Assembly (NCBI GenBank): GCA_037176885.1
Contig: JAWWNJ010000017.1
Location: forward strand, 1,302,001-1,366,000
DNA from: Favolaschia claudopus
Lineage: Eukaryota > Basidiomycota > Agaricomycetes > Agaricales > Mycenaceae
DNA length: 64,000 nucleotides
Direction of reading: 5' to 3'
Part shown: one piece after another, positions 62,081 through 64,000 of the stretch
How positions within the stretch are numbered: the first letter of the stretch is position 1
Layout of the letters: the number at the start of each line of letters is the position of its first letter
Translations under genes and position numbers: made by a program
Notes under the pieces: generated by a model
The model's input: only the letters and a program-made list of their open reading frames with translations
Told to the model about the DNA's origin: nothing
Database searches by the model: none

Positions 62081-64000
62081 TTAGATGTTACTACATACAT
62101 GATTCTCCGCCGTTGTGCAGTTCTTGTTTTCAGCCGCGCGCGCGAGGACGGACCATCCAGGAGTTCCTGTATCATTTACATTGGCGCCGTGGTCGATGAG
62201 TAATTGCGCCACTTCTTTGCGTCCACGAGATAGCGCTGCTGCAAGGGCGCTTCCATCCTGCGCACGAGCGTTGATTTGTGCTCCGTTTTCGAGAAGGAGA
62301 AGAACAATGTCTGTATGACCACCCAATGACGCAACTCGAAGAGGTGCACCATACGGTGGCACCTCAGCATTCACATTGGCGCCGTGGGCAAGCAGGATGC
62401 AAACAACTGGGAGATGTCCGCACGCTGCAGCGGCATGCAGTGCGGTACCATAAGGCCGAGTTTCCTCGTTTATGTTGACGCCGCTCTCGAGAAGCATGTA
62501 TACAGCTTCCTCGTCGCCTTGCAGAGAAGCTCTCTGGAGCGAGGTGATATTATGTGTGGCGCTCTGTGTACGTTCGTCGTCGCTGGGAGTCTTGAGGGGA
62601 AAACGGCGAGCTGTCGAAGCCTTTTGAGCTTCGACATGTTCTCGGTAACCTTGGCTTTTCATCAGTAAACGGACCATCTCCGTATGGCCATTAGTCGTGG
62701 CTCCGCGTAAAGCACCAATGTCAAATCCATCTTCGTCGACCAGCCGTTGCGCGACATGTAGCAAGCCAAAATATGCAGCTATGCCGAGTCTCGTCCTTGG
62801 TAGAGAGGCGTGGACGCTAGCCATTCTCTGCCATCTAATCTCGCTTTCCCCGGTCGACGGTGCCAGACAGCTGAGTAGCGAAAGAATGTCACTTATGATT
62901 CTATGTTCAGGATCTCCTCGCGCGTGGATGAGACCAAACAGCAGAGCGTACTCCAGTGGCGCATTTTCATTGAATGTAGTCTGGAGGTCGATGTCGTCTC
63001 CTTGCCCGAATTTGTGGAAAGACAAGTACGTGAAACAAGTCCTGGCAATTTCGATTTGCGCATCTGGGAATTCTTCATCTTGGATTTCTTCTAGATAGTC
63101 TTGCGCCGTGTAATGAACGAGGCGAACCAAGTTATCCTCCTCGTTGATCACGACCAAGCCAGCGCAGACTGATGTAATGATATTTGGGTCCAGAATATTA
63201 TCGGGGTCAAGCTCGGTGGATTTGGGCTCAATGGCGAGAGCTTCAACTAGCTCGGAGAGGAGGAGGAGGGTTTCTGCATTCAAGATCCAAGCGAGCACGC
63301 GTCGTGCTAGATTTCTATCTTCTTCACTTTGTCGATTAATCCGTTCCCAAAGTTCGTCATAAGCCCGCTTCAAATCGCCGGGCATGTTTTTCAGTGCTTC
63401 GCGAATGGCTTTGACTGTGTGCTGCTTCACAATTGACTCAATGTGAAGTTTTGCGAGCAGGAACCTAACACGAAATCAGTAGTTATATCGTTTTCAACTG
63501 CGTTCAACCTACATCCCATCACTGCGTGAAACGATTGTTCTCTCAATTTCACCGCGCAAGCTGGGAGACTTCTTTATGTTGTTTGCGAGTCGAGGAGATT
63601 TGCATATCTGCCCATCTATATATCGACGAATATCGTCCTCGTTGGCTAAAACCTCGAGGATCCCTAGCTCTGGGATAGTCCTGTCGAGGTAAATGTCGAG
63701 GCGCGAGAATATCATCAAGTTGACAGTGGGTCCTAGAGCAACGAGGTGTTCAATTAGGACATCCCGTAGGTCTTCAGGATATTCGTCCAAGGCGTCAACA
63801 ACAATGAATATCCGCGACAGTTCTGAAATTGTGAGGCGCAAAACAGCGCAAATCTCGTTCAGAGATGGTTCTGTTTGCCTTTCTCGATGCCCATCGTAGA
63901 GCTCCCGCATGGATGATGAATACGGTTTTTGGAAAACCAGTTGTCGCCAGATGGCGGCAAGGAGGGAATCCGGAAGTTGTGAATCACTCTCCTTGTGATT
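62081..64000 (-). CDS. NACHT-ankyrin NLR-like protein, 5' part outside the window
   Basis: Minus-strand exons 64000..63513 (open at the window edge) and 63464..62081 join across a 48-bp GTAGGT...TAG intron. 623 residues are visible. The visible start is the later half of a NACHT domain, with Walker B-like SRIFIVVDALDEYPED (about 62-77) and NLMIFSRLDIYLD. The Walker A motif must lie beyond the window. A helical or winged-helix segment follows (LKNMPGDLKRAYDELWERI, VLAWILNAETLLLLSELVEA, VRLVHYTAQDYLEE). The C-terminus has about four ankyrin repeats (GTALHAAAACGHLPVVCILL, APLRVASLGGHTDIVLLLL, SALAAALSRGRKEVAQLLI). This is the standard fungal NLR layout, a receptor linked to non-self recognition and cell death. 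The end (CTTAENHVCSNI) departs abruptly from the repeat pattern. The gene is tail-to-tail with the caspase-like pseudogene, 58 bp apart. Confidence 0.88.

Overview
The window looks like accessory chromosomal DNA of a mushroom-forming basidiomycete (Agaricomycetes). The genes that can be resolved are split by very short GT-AG introns, mostly 47-76 bp. They belong to families typical of these genomes: F-box/LRR proteins, caspase-like C14 (metacaspase) proteins, a NACHT-ankyrin NLR, and Pho85/PCL-type cyclins. The transposons are also fungal in character: a Ty1/copia element, a fungal LINE tail, and short TIR elements. No tRNA, rRNA, bacterial-type operon or CRISPR array was seen.

Layout. 1-2.2 kb is strongly pyrimidine-rich, low-complexity DNA. 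A first cyclin gene lies at 2.67-3.98 kb (-). 4-15.8 kb is gene-poor and holds a LINE remnant near 13.5-13.96 kb. A tentative small AT-hook gene (15.79-16.38 kb, -) and a four-exon coiled-coil/polyQ gene (18.38-19.24 kb, -) follow. At 22.33-24.50 kb (+) a ten-exon gene encodes a secreted Cys-rich domain joined to a polytopic membrane domain. It carries a 1-nt frameshift. A 443-bp hAT-like MITE lies at 26.84-27.29 kb. The second cyclin gene is at 28.99-30.13 kb (-). 30-36.8 kb holds no gene I can support, but has a 109-bp tandem repeat. A full Ty1/copia element (36.83-41.87 kb, -) has near-identical LTRs, a perfect 5-bp TSD and a broken gag-pol, and a 454-bp TIR element with a 9-bp TSD is nested inside it. 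A 1.05-kb foldback element occupies 44.30-45.36 kb.

The right third is denser. It holds two tandem F-box/LRR paralogs (the first broken by a 10-bp deletion), the third cyclin (50.78-51.85 kb, +), another F-box gene (53.36-54.32 kb), a 2.5-kb block of clustered repeats, two tandem caspase-like genes (57.73-62.02 kb), and a convergent NACHT-ankyrin NLR that runs off the right edge.

The most interesting locus is 57.7-64 kb. The first caspase-like gene splices into an uninterrupted 478-codon frame across ten exons, yet both catalytic positions are replaced (His to Gln, Cys to Tyr), which suggests a pseudoprotease. A decayed sister copy lies between it and the NLR. NLRs and caspase-fold proteins are both associated with regulated cell death in fungi, so the three-gene arrangement is a candidate self-recognition or cell-death module. 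That role is inference only. The second notable pattern is three intact, closely related cyclins within 49 kb, two on one strand and one on the other.
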